A stretch of 64,000 bases of DNA from Hemileia vastatrix (Eukaryota > Basidiomycota > Pucciniomycetes > Pucciniales > Zaghouaniaceae): contig JASXTE010000002.1 of NCBI GenBank assembly GCA_030280995.1, positions 11,174,683 through 11,238,682 on the forward strand, read 5' to 3'. The position numbers and the translations under genes are program-made. The notes beneath the pieces were generated by a model. That model was not told where the DNA came from and ran no database searches. It was given only the letters and a program-made list of their open reading frames with translations. Positions 44,960-56,200 of this stretch are shown here, piece by piece. The stretch's first letter is position 1. Every line of letters starts with the position of its first letter.

Positions 44960-45888
44960 AGACAATATAAAATCTTTATATTTTTTTCTTTCCTTATAAT
45001 TTGAATTATCTTTTCTATCTTCCTTCAAATCAAATCCTTCATTTTTTCCACCACTTTCCAAATATCTTTTCTACCCTTTTCAAACACCTCCTCTTCTCCA
45101 ATTTCCAGAAACTCTTTGGCTACATAATATGAAGCCACATAAACAATCCCATCAACTTTGTCACATAATGATTTTACAAAGGTGATCCTGAAAGCTTGAC
45201 AAGGCTTTTTAGATCACACCTGATCCAACTCAACCTCCCCACTCAAATTAGTTATGACAGGTTTGGAAATTTCAATCCTTGAAGGACCACCTTCAATTGG
45301 TCACTTGACTTCTGTTTGAGGTTTGACAGCAGGGTTTACTTCTGGCTTTACAGGCAATTCTTCAATGATTGCTGCCTTCTAAAAGAAAAGAATCAGTTAG
45401 CTACTAAATAAAAACAACTTAAACTAAAAACACTTACTTCAAACTCAGGATCCAATTTGATGAACAAAGTAGGCTTGGTGGTCTCAACTACATCCACTTC
45501 CTCATCATCATCATCCTTGATGATCAATTTATTTCACTTTGTGGTAGGAGCTACCTCAACTACCTGATCTAATCTATCTTTGACAAGTTCATAAAATTTG
45601 TCTTCTTTTTTCATAAGCCACTTCCTAATATTAAGAGTGGCTTTCCAACCAGAAATTTCCCTCCTCTCCTCATGATTTAGCGCCTCATCTGTGCCATTTT
45701 TAGGATTCAGTTGAGAGGTGGGGAGAAGGAGCACTATGGGTGATATGCATTGTAAAGAGGCAGAAGAGTGGATATTTCATAAGGGGGTTATATGGGGCAA
45801 GCGCTGTGGAGTGCTCCCCATCAGACAACTTATCTAGTAAATCCAGTTTCTCTCTAGTCTCACTGCCAATTGGCACATTCAGTCCCAC
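44960..45888 (-). pseudogene. decayed conserved gene of unknown function
   Basis: Minus-strand exons: about 45730-45428 (ISGWKATLNIRKWLMKKEDK, YELVKDRLDQVVEVAPTTK, stop, NKLIIKDDDDEEVDVVE), intron 45427-45380 (GTAAGT donor, CTAAC branch, TTTTAG acceptor), then KAAIIEELPVKPE...GPSRIEISKP...KVDGIVYVASYYVAKEF...FEKGRKDIWKVVEKM to about 44960. At least four TGA codons interrupt otherwise continuous frames. An upstream exon may start at 45888 (MGLNVPIGSETREKLDLLDK). No domain recognised. The clean splice sites argue it was once a real gene, possibly transposon-associated. Confidence 0.55.
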
Positions 45889-46446
45889 CTTCTCTCACTG
45901 TTGGAAGTCCCAACATAGTCAGTCTTAGTTATTCTCACTGCTGTATTCAGCATAGTCATTTCTGTATTAGGCTAGTTTTAGCACTAGTGGTAGTCCACCT
46001 TCTCAGGTATTAACAGCCATCCACTACTGACTCATTATTGATACGAAATTTCCATATCTCCTCACCAATGGCCTGATCTTTAGTGATTGACCAAAACTTA
46101 GTCAAGGTAAAGCACTCATCAATTACTGCACTCATCTACAATTCCACCAACTAAAGTTGCATTTTTTGAAAGGACCTTGAGAAGAAGCTCTCTTGAGGCA
46201 GAACAAGTCCATGGCTACACAAGCTTTTCAGGCTGCCTTGAACTGTTGTGTCAGTATACCATCTTTGGAATGGGGATGAGGTGGAGTGAGAGTAGGATCT
46301 TCATGTTCAGGCATGAAAATATTGAATTATTTTTTTCTAAAAAAAATTTTTTAAATTCAAGAAATAAAAGGAGATAAGGTTAATGAAGAGTTCTCATGCT
46401 CAAAAGAGCTCATGCTTTATACCTGGGCATCTTTCATGCACAACAT

Positions 46447-47260
46447 GACAGTTGAAGAAAAATTCAACCTTTTAGTCTATAATCCAGTACACAAATCCAT
46501 ATGCAAATTGCAGAAGCAACATCTACATATCAACTGCATTTCCCTTTGTGTGCCTTGATTTGACCGCGCTAGCAACCACCCTATCTAAAACTTAAATCTA
46601 AATTAGTAAATCATATGCTTATAATTTTCAATCTTAAGCAAATGTGTGGTGTATTAGTGCTATGGTAAATGGTAGATTCTAAATGTGGGTTATTGTGTAT
46701 CTGAGGGTAATTAAGGGTCTGTGAGTAGGAATAGGAGTATGGTTAAAGGATCTGTGGGTTTTATTGGAGGGTCAGTGATAAAGTAATGACTTATTATTAA
46801 AGAGGTCAATTCAATGTGAAGTTATCTATATAATTTGGTGGATTTGGTTTGAAATTCTATAGAATTAAACTATAATATTGTTGTGATAGTGGTTGAAAGT
46901 ATATAAGACTATTATTTTTCCTTACCTTTCTTAATAATAAATTTTACTCAATCTTAAGTTCCTAAATCTTTCTTTGATTTTTAAGTTCCAACCCTTTATG
47001 AAATTAGCTTGAATAATTATTGTCACTCTAAATTTACATTTGTATTCACCTTGAACCTATCTTAAAGGAGTATTAATTTCTCTTTGACATATTTTTGATC
47101 ACTTCCCCAAATTATTACTCTGTGCTTCAAAGTAGTCCTCAATAACTTTTACAACCTCAGTTAATCAGGAACACCCCTGACCTTTTGAGTAGGCTTTCCA
47201 GTGATAATTAAAGTAGCTCTCAAAACTTCTGTGAGCTGAATTTTGATGCATCTCACATAT
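46447..47260 (+). repeat. second LTR-plus-leader copy of the E3 family
   Basis: Collinear with 21916-22740 over about 800 bp, from TGACAGTTGAAGAAAAATTC past the LTR end (CCAGTGATA) into the leader (GTAGCTCTC, ACATATTTT). The match extends beyond the LTR, so this is the 5' end of another element rather than a solo LTR or the E3 3' LTR. Confidence 0.75.
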
Positions 47261-47999
47261 TTTGTACTAAAATTTCCTTCCATTTCACCATTCTTTTCAT
47301 TTTTTCATGTTCACCATTCACTTATCCTCATTTTTTTTCCTCTTAAAGAATATTTTTTACCACTCCCTACCTTTATTTCAGCTCTATACATCAAACCCAA
47401 AGCTTTTGCTTTCATGAAAACACTTCAAAAGTCTTTAATGCATGCAACTAAGCTTTTATCACTTCACCCACACTCTTTCAAGAATCATCCCACCTCATAT
47501 GTGCCTATGCTCACTGATATTTCTACTCCAAATAATTTTTTGCATCATTGTTGAATTTCAAGAGTAACTTTGAATGAAATTTTATTATTCCCTTGGCATG
47601 ATTTGAGGGTTTATGAATCATGGCACTAAGGTGGAATCAACACATAAAATTTATTATCTAATCCAATTATTTTTTTTAAATTTTGCTTTTGATAAGTCAT
47701 TCTGTGATATCTGAGCTATTTCCAGGTAAGTATTTCACCTGGCTGAAAAACGTCTTAGGTGTAGCTAAAAAAAATTGCATTTTGGGGTTTTGAAATTTTC
47801 ATTATGTTATTTCAGTTATTTTTTATTTTTAGTAAGTTAGATTGATTAGAAGAATGCTCTTGAACCAGAATACTAACCTAGATGTTCTTCTGAGAAATAT
47901 TGAATGAGATTCATTAAAAAATGACCATTCACAGACTTGGTGTAGGGCACTGTACAATTTTTCTTGAAAAATTAAATTAGCAAAAGTAGCACAACATTA
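47261..47999. other. no recognised gene
   Basis: A 103-codon + strand ORF (47243-47554) follows the LTR-leader copy where gag would be expected, but shows no gag motif. Confidence 0.3.
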
Positions 48000-48197
48000 G
48001 GGGGTATCAATGTTAGAAATTTGTGATTATTTAGAAAGTATTTAACAACACAAATATAAAGCCACAAACTTGACATTAATTCTCATTAAAAAGGTGTTTT
48101 TGGGGCACAATATGGCATATTTAAAAAAATAATTATTGTTGATTTGGTGGATATAAGATATTTTTGGAAATGGGAGATCTCTAACTTTGATACCCCC
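48000..48197. mobile_element. MITE, Harbinger-like termini, TSD CATTA/TATTA
   Basis: 198 bp. Left end GGGGGTATCAATGTTAGAAA; right end in reverse complement GGGGGTATCAAAGTTAGAGA. Flanks are CATTA (47995-47999) and TATTA (48198-48202). It shares GTTTTTGGGGCACAAT with the 20195 MITE. Confidence 0.85.
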
Positions 48198-49879
48198 TAT
48201 TAAAAAATGAGGCTAATTGGCCTATTTCTGAAATCTTTTAAAGTAATATTTAATGAAGATTCGTTAATTTGGGCTAAAACTAGAGTTCCACATTCATGTA
48301 TCATTAAAACCTTTTTTCCCCCTCTCCTTGTGTCACTTTTGTGGAAATGTTGCTGCTTTGAAAATATTGGTGTCACTGATTTGAAATAGAGATTTTTCTG
48401 CTTTAAGAATAGTGATTTTACTTCCTTATAAACAGTGGTTGCCTCCAGACTTTTCCCTGAACACTAAACCCACTATTCCAATTTTTCACTTGGATATTTT
48501 TTACTTCCAATAATTTTGGTTTTCAATTAAACCAGGTAGCAAGTTGGCACAAGCTTTCCCTATTTCTACTATTCTATATCTTAATTTCATACTCCCCTTC
48601 TCCCTCTTCATAATGACAGTAACTAAGAACTGGGATTATTAACTGTCAGGCTTAGTCCAAGTCCAGAGACGTGAATAGCTTGCTGGTCTAGTGTCTAGAA
48701 GATTTACAAAAGGTCCCAAATGAATACAATGGTATAAAACAAGCAAGTAGTAGAATAAAATCAATTATAAGGCTCATTAATTTACTCTCACTTATTATAA
48801 TTGGTATTACAAGGCTTATTGTTGTGCAGAAAAATAGATGTAATATATTTAAAATACTATTCAAAGACTCTCTAAAGTACTAATGAAATGTAAGATAAAT
48901 TGTATTGGTTATATATTGTAATTGTAATTGTAAAAAATGATAAATTGAATGTAGAAAATATGACCAAAAACCCCCTCCTTTTATACCCAATAATTCCCCA
49001 ATGATGCCCCTTGATGATTCCAATCCTATACACGGCCAAATGCGCCTCAAAATAACTAATAGACCTGTCCAACAACATAAGGAATGACCAATGACAACCA
49101 AATAATAATATCACACGCCAAAATCCTGAAATAATAGGGATAATCCATCACAAATAAAGAATAACCCAAAAAAGAGTGTATATGAGTGTAATATCTATTT
49201 TTAATAGACTAAAAATAAAGAAAAGGTACTAAATATAACACAGTATTAAGGGGGATTAACAGTAGAAATGTTAGAGTTAATTATTACAAATTTATACGTG
49301 AAATCCCTGTCCAAAAATAAGCATTATTGACTGAGAAACCACTGAAAAACCTAATTTAATGCATGTAAGGGCTGATCCCTGTATGCAGACTCTTGGCAGG
49401 AGTAACCACGGGTAAATCCTTGACTAAATAGGCGATTTTTAAGCGTGGTAGCAAAATTGGGCGCCAAGACTGATGTAACTAATGCAATTAGTGCATTTAA
49501 TAAGGTTAAATCACATTGAAACTAAATTAAGACACTAAATAAGCGTCCGTCGCCTATTTTAGTGTGTTTCCACATATAGTGCATGTATGTGGGGTAATTT
49601 TAGCGTGAAAAATACTAACTTTGCTAAAAATGAAGCTATTCACATGGGAAAAATGCAGGCAGTATGTAGCCACTGCACAGAGGCCATTTCTGGCATAAAA
49701 ACACCAAATTTGAAAAGTGTTATTTTTACACTTTTAAATAGCCAGATCAATTGTTCCAAATAAGGCTCATTTTTATTATCTTAACATTTATAGCGCATAT
49801 ATCCAACTTTTAGTGATAATAAGCGCATTTATCAATTATTTCAATAAAATAATAGAAAAATTAGCTTTATGTGTACTTA
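48198..49879. other. no recognised gene
   Basis: Short ORFs only. 49370-49860 contains several GCGC/GCGCC words (TTGGGCGCCAAG) and may belong to the LTR-like unit ending at 50117, but its left boundary is not defined. Confidence 0.35.
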
Positions 49880-50117
49880 AAAATTATGTAGGCTTATGGA
49901 TAAGGTTCTTAAGGTTACCCTAACATATTCTAACTTAATATTAAGTACATAAGACTTAAATAAGGTGGATATATGCGTGTATATAATGCTTTATAATGGC
50001 ATATATTTGTATTAAATCAATTTTTTATACAATTATTTATTGTTCCCATGTATGCTACATATGTTTAACATAATTTGTTAGTAATTTTACTCAGTCTTGA
50101 GAATATTCAGGCTGACA
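49880..50117 (+). repeat. LTR-like 3' end fragment, divergent
   Basis: Reads GGCTTATGGATAAGG...ATAATGGCATATATT and ends ACTCAGTCTTGAGAATATTC then AGGCTGACA. This is a diverged version of the terminal quarter of the 1.13-kb LTR family. Confidence 0.55.
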
Positions 50118-51239
50118 TTAACCTTATAGGAATGTACAGTTCAAATTCATTTTTTCTAATCTTTTGTATAATTATGAATAATTGTTTTCATGCCCAATCA
50201 TCAAAACCATACTCTAATAGAAAATAGAAAATTTTAATTTGAAGTCACATCAATACAATTAAATTTAATGGGATGCTATTACTCACATTATTTTTATGGA
50301 GTTGAAATTTTATATTCATATTTTCTGAATTCAAAACCCTGCACATTGAATGAGTCAAATGTTTGATTCTAAAATGATCATGTTTACTGTCATGGCTGAG
50401 ATATGGTCAAGAGGCTTTTTTTGCAACATGTAATGAATCACTAAAGCTAAAAACAAAAAAATAGCTTTTGCCTGAAATGAAGCCAGCAATTTGCTTGTCT
50501 AAGTAAGAAGAGGTGTCTGGACTCATTTTACAAGATAATTAGGGGGAGATAAATATTGCACACAATGAAATGATGGTGCAAAGAAGAAGAAGAAATAATA
50601 TGTTGAGCAGATGACAATGGAGGAAATGATATATGAGACAAAATGGGCTATGAGAAAAACAAAGTGAAACATGTTATCTTAAAGGGTAGATAATTAATGT
50701 GAAAATATAGATATAAAATGACATAAAAAAGAAAAAATTGAGTATTAAATACATAAGAACTTTATTTCTTGTACTGTTAATATCATATGTCACTCGATTA
50801 TCCTCCATTATTGTCAATTATTTGATTCATATTAATAATGATAATTTTTTGATGGACATAAGAAAAAGTGATGATTGGAGCAAAAAAGGGCAAATGAATG
50901 CAAAAAATCTCATAATTGGGCTAATTTAATGAATGATTATTAGGTACCCAGAAATATATTCTTGCAATTCAACTTTTCATCATAAAAAACCACAAAAATA
51001 TTATTTTTCATTTCTTTCAAAAAGATGCTTATTCACTAGCATGTATAGAATATGTGTATCATGTTTAGTATCTAAAACAGGATGATTTTCTTTTAAATTT
51101 AAGCTTTTGAATAAGGACATTTTTTAACTCATCAATAACAGTGGCTCTCCAACTTGACAGTAATACCATTCAAAATAGCAGCTAAACTTGTATTGATTTC
51201 ATATAAAATATAAAATATAATTGTAAACCCCCCCCCACT
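50118..51239. other. no recognised gene
   Basis: AT-rich. An AAG microsatellite lies near 50583-50595 and a C-run near 51229. Confidence 0.4.
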
Positions 51240-51401
51240 TACCAGCCAGTGGGCCCCCCTTCCTTTTTGATGACTTGGGTCATAAAGTTTGAAATATCTG
51301 TGAGGCAAGGCTTGCACTGCTCTCAGAAGTTTTTTTTTAAGCTATTAGAGGTCACAGCTAGTTTTTTATGGGGACCACCAGTTTGGGGTGCGTTTTCCTC
51401 T
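51240..51401 (-). pseudogene. fragment of a - strand gene split by E2
   Basis: Read on the - strand across E2 (one GTGCT removed), the frame gives ...LELPD, stop, TERSTEENAPQTGGPHKKLAV then TSNSLKKNF, stop, EQCKPCLTDISNFMTQVIKKEGGPTGW. The upstream part lies at about 60175-60310 right of E2. Two in-frame stops show it was already decaying, or it was spliced differently. No family recognised. Confidence 0.5.
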
Positions 51402-51406
51402 GTGCT

Positions 51407-52230
51407 TGTCAGCCAGGCTACTAGACTTACCCAGTGAAATAAGTAATTATTTACTGGATGAAGCCGCACCTTATCATCTTTAATTATTATTTAATTATCA
51501 TTTAGTTACATTAAAATTAGTTATAAATTAACTAGTTACAGAATGTTAAAATTAAATTAATTAATTAAATAAATAAGTAAAATTAAAATTATAATTTTGT
51601 CCCTTATATTTTTCTCTAACACCGTGCTCAATTGACAGGTTGGGAAAAATAAAACTTTATATTTAAAAAAAAATAAAATACAAAGATAAAATAAGATTTA
51701 AATATTCAAATAATATTAAATATATACAAAAAAATCAAATTTCTTATTTGGGATTGACATTTACAGTAAATATTAAAAATATTGATGTATTTCTGACATA
51801 CTCTGTAAATACATCTTTTTGACGCCTTCTTTTTGGAATAACTTTATTATTTGAAATACTCTTTCTAGAATGTTCTTTTTCTCTCTCTTTTCCTACTGTT
51901 TTTAGAATTTGATTTCCGTGCTTTGTCTCTCCTTTGCCTATAAAAGGCCTCTCTTTTTGTTGTCTTTTGATCATTCTATCTTACCAAACCATTTTATTAC
52001 AACAATAACCAAATAAACACTTATTCTTATATTCTATATCATTAGTACTTACAATAGCGTAATACTAATTTATAAATTATATTAATATTTTAATCCTACC
52101 TCTGTTATTGAGTAAAACATTCATCTTTGAATTAAGAAATACGTACAAAGTTGTTGGAAATCCATTTAAGCCTTATAAATCCTCGTAGAACTACGTACCA
52201 AATCTTCTAGACTAAAAGTGTACCTTGAAA
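51407..52230 (+). repeat. E2 5' LTR
   Basis: 824 bp, TGTCAGCCAGGCTACTAGAC...GTACCTTGAAA. Its last bases read TTGAAA where the 3' LTR has TTGACA. Confidence 0.95.
51939..51945 (+). promoter_or_regulatory. TATA box in E2 5' LTR
   Basis: TATAAAA in a GCCTATAAAAGGCC context, followed by a T/C-rich stretch with TCATTC, as expected for an LTR promoter. The 3' LTR counterpart (59883-59889) reads TCTAAAA, and E1 has TATATAA at the equivalent place. Confidence 0.65.
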
Positions 52231-52691
52231 ATTGGGAACCTTTCCGAAATATCGACGGCGCAACGTTACTTGAGGCGTAATCGAGAGGACCATTGACGTA
52301 GAAGCACCTGTAAAGGACGAGTGGAGGCAAGAAAACGACGAACGTCATACGTCACGTGATAAAAGTTTTTGCTGCTAACGGGAATCAAACCGCGCTCCAA
52401 AACTTAAGTTCATATACTGACTAAAGATCGTATATATCGTGGTAATTATTGTGATTACTATTTGTGGGTTACTCTTCACTCTTCATTTGCTACATATTTC
52501 CTTTTACTCAGCACTCTGTAAGTGGCATTAATTTGCTCATTTTGCAGGGGGAGGTGTCTGGTAATTGGAATTTAATTTTATTATTATATTTTTTTTTTAT
52601 TTTTCCTGGTTGACCATAATAGAGCAATAACTGTTCTTAGTCCCAGAGGTAATAAAAGAATTATATATTAATATTAATTATTATCATTTTT

Positions 52692-53187
52692 CAGTTGACA
52701 ATTGTCCTGATTAATTTGAATTTTAATTGTTCCAGTTGACAAACTGTCCTGACAATAATATATTTTATTAAATAAAATAATTATTATAATTTTTCAGTTG
52801 ACATTTGTCCTGATTAATTAATTGTTCCAGTTGACAAATTGTCCTGACAATTATATTTTTGTTAATAAATAATTAACATTTCATTACTTCAGTTGACTTT
52901 GAGTCCTGGTAATCCAATAAATCTTTTTAAGTAATAAAATTCATATTTAAATTACTTCAGTTGACATTAAGTCCTGGTAGTTAATTAATCAGTTAAAATA
53001 ATTTTTATTAATAAAGATTCATATTTGATTATTTCAGTTGACAATAAATCCTGGTAATAAATTAGTTGATTTAAATCCTGAAAATAAAAATTAATAGATA
53101 TTCTAATTTATTTCTACAGTTGATTGCATTATCCTGGTTTTAATTTTTTTTTTATTTATTAATTTTATTTAAGTTGATTTTTATCCT
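52692..53187 (+). promoter_or_regulatory. leader array of about ten CAGTTGACA...TCCTG motifs
   Basis: Copies at about 52692, 52733, 52795, 52828, 52890, 52958, 53035, 53063, 53117 and 53171, with AT-rich spacers making 30-80 bp intervals. The upstream copies are strongest (CAGTTGACAATTGTCCTG) and contain a GACA-TGTC inverted core; the downstream copies decay to AGTTGATTTTTATCCT. E1 keeps a similar array. The role is unknown; protein-binding sites or an RNA packaging/translation element are possible. Confidence 0.75.
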
Positions 53188-53290
53188 AAAAAGATTTTTT
53201 TTATTTTTATTTTATTTCTGTTAAATAAAAATTAAAAATAAAAGACTAATTAATTTTGTCTCTTTTCCTTCATTTCAGTAGAATCTTAAA

Positions 53291-56200
53291 ATGACTGATC
53301 AAAGTGGTTTTACTGCACGTGAAGAAGAACTAGACTTAATTGATTATGATGAGCCTACTTCTGTAAGTTCTCCTTTAACAAGAAGAATTTCTCAAACTAA
53401 TAAATCCTTGCCCCAAACAGGATGTGGGAATGGAAGAAGTAGAAATCCTAGTGGACAATACTCAGGATCAGAAACCCAGGACAAACCCACCAGAAGAGCT
53501 TCCAAGAGGCTTCAAAATAAAAAAGATGCCGTTGTCCCAGCAGATAAAGAATCTGTCAACCCACATAAAGGAGTTAAAGACAGACAGCTTAAAACTAAAG
53601 GTAAGGGTAGATGCCTTGGAAGAATGGGAGAAAAGAAAAAATACTTCTCTCCAAGAGAAAAGGAAACCTCTTCCTCCCAGGGATCAACAACAATTGGCTC
53701 CCCAATCCCAAGAGATGGTAGAAGTGTCCAAGTGGCAGTGGGACTGGCTCAACACACAGTGGGACTACTTAGCTCAAAATCAGCATCAATTACCTCAGGT
53801 AGGTCCATCAAGGCCCACCCAGGCAAACCCCACTCCTCCCCACCCTTATCAAGGAGGCAAAAGAAGAAGGAAGCCCAATATGGTGATACCCAGCAAACCC
53901 TGGTACGTCCCTCTATTGATTCTCAAGTGCCTTTTCTTGTGGCTGACTCTGTTCCTTCAGGTAAATCTGGAAGGCAAGATGAAACCTTGAGACCTATAGA
54001 GGCTGGGAATAGTAGACAGTTATCTCATGTATCCAATCCATTACTTTTAATTGCTACCTCAATGATTAATCCTGATATGGCTGTGATTGATGAAACTCTT
54101 GACCCTGAGTTCTATGAGAGTCTGGAAAGTTACTCAGTTTCCTTATTGAGAAACACTCCGGATGTAGCAAGAATTAATGATGAGCACTTGAGAGATATTA
54201 TTGCCAAGCAAAATCATATAATGAACAATATGCAATTGACTCAGAGATATAATAGTTTGTTAACTGATCAGGGTTATCAAGCATTAAAAAGTGAAGCACA
54301 GAGAGTCTCTGATGAATTGTCTCATTACAAAGCAACCCATGAAAAGAAAATTGCTTTATGGCAAAATATAAAAAATGATTTGTCTAAACTAAAAGATACT
54401 GTATCTGCCTGTTGCCAGGAGGTAGAGATAGATAAGATAAATCTGAAAAGATTGAGTGACCAGTTGTCATCTTTTCAACATAAAAATCAATTATCTTTTG
54501 CAACTGTCAATGAAAGTTTATCTAGTCTTCCAAGAATGAAAACAAGACTAACAGCCATTGAAGAAACATTGAACTCATTGTTAAATGACCAAAAATATTC
54601 TGACAATTCTGTGAAGGAACATAAAGTGCAGGATTCTCAACCAGTACCTGTGGCTAGTTCATCTAAAATAAAAATTGATCCAGAAATACCTGTTGATAAC
54701 ACTGAGTTTCCATCAAAAACTGATGATGCACCAGGATCTGCAACAGAAGGATTAGACAATGAGATTTCAGCACAATTAGAGAAATTACAGCTGCTTCTTA
54801 CTCAGAAACAAGCTAGTACTAAGGAGACTCCTTCAAATCAAAAGAATTGGCCAAAACTTGACCAGTACCCAACATTTGATGGTGATTCTTCCTCTGATTG
54901 GCAACAATTTATTTGCAGAATTGATAATTTAAAAAATTCTTACAAACTCCCAGATGAGGAAATTGTGTCCAAATTAATTTCTTTGTTCACTAATGTTGCC
55001 CTGATGTGGTATGAATCTGTTCTCCTGGATGGGAATGACTATTCATGGGAGGATTGGAAGAAATTAATTATAGCACAATTTGGTGGCTCCAAGTTCAGAA
55101 TGGCTCAACAAAGGCAGTATGAGGAAACTAGATATAGCTCTTCTACTGATAAACCTATTGAGTTTTTAATGAAACTTGTAAAAATCTTAAGGGCAATGGA
55201 CCCAAATATGGAGTTTGATTTATGGAAGGACAGGATCCTCTATAAATTACCAATGTCTCTGAGAGACTTGATTGTGGCTAGGACTGAATTCTCCAAAGAA
55301 CCCTCTTCTTTCATTAATACTTGCAATGAGATACTTCTAAACAATAATTATGATGCAAGAAGATTCATTCCTAGGACCCCTTTGGAGAAACCCTCCACTT
55401 ACCAACAAAAACCTCTGGAAAAGGTTGGTAAACCTTCTGCCCCTATTGCACCAAAGAAGTATGCAACAAACACTTGCTTCAAGTGCAACAAGCCTTGGCA
55501 GAAAGGCCATGTTTGTGACAAGAAGATAAATCTTGTGGAACAAACAGAGGAGCATGCTGATGACACAGTGGCACTGGATGATACATCAAGTGATTGTGCC
55601 AGCAATATTTCATATGAATCTCAACAAGAAATCTTGATGCTGGAAGAAGATATTCATTATTTAAATACTATTGACATTGATAATAATGATTTATCTACAG
55701 TTGAGGATGCTGAGATCATAAGGAACATTGAGGATAACTCAATTGTTATTGCCCCTCTTAAGGCACCAGTCTTGATTAATGGAACCAGCATTGAAGTTGT
55801 TCTGGATTCTGGAGCTGGAGGAAGTGTAGTATCTGAAAGAGCACTTGCCTCAGTAGATCAAGACTATAAATCTAAACTGTTGCCTATCATTTCTGAAAAT
55901 TGGAGAGGGTATGGCTCTGTTTTGTCCCCCATTGGTAAATACAAAGCCACAGTGTTTTTTAAATATAACCATGGTTTTGTAAGAGCTATTTGTGATTTTG
56001 TTGTCATGAAAAATGATAACTTGAGCAATTGGTTTATTGTAGGGAATGATATTTTAACCAAGTATGGCATAAAATTGGATCCTTCAAACCAATGTTTCAC
56101 AATGGGGTTGAATGGGAAGAGAAAATTTAAAATTTCCTCCCCTAAAAAATTATTAAAACCAGAATTGAACACATGTAATTCTGTGGTTCAATATAAAGGA

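Noticed and set aside
46447..47200. 3' LTR of E3
   Set aside because: Similarity continues beyond the LTR into the leader, so it is the 5' end of another copy.
49250..49275. Third MITE end (TTAAGGGGGATTAACAGTAG)
   Set aside because: Only partial agreement with GGGGGTATCAA and no matching right end nearby.
52692..53187. CRISPR-like array in the E2 leader
   Set aside because: The motif is short and degenerate and the spacers are AT-rich and related; this is a retrotransposon leader.
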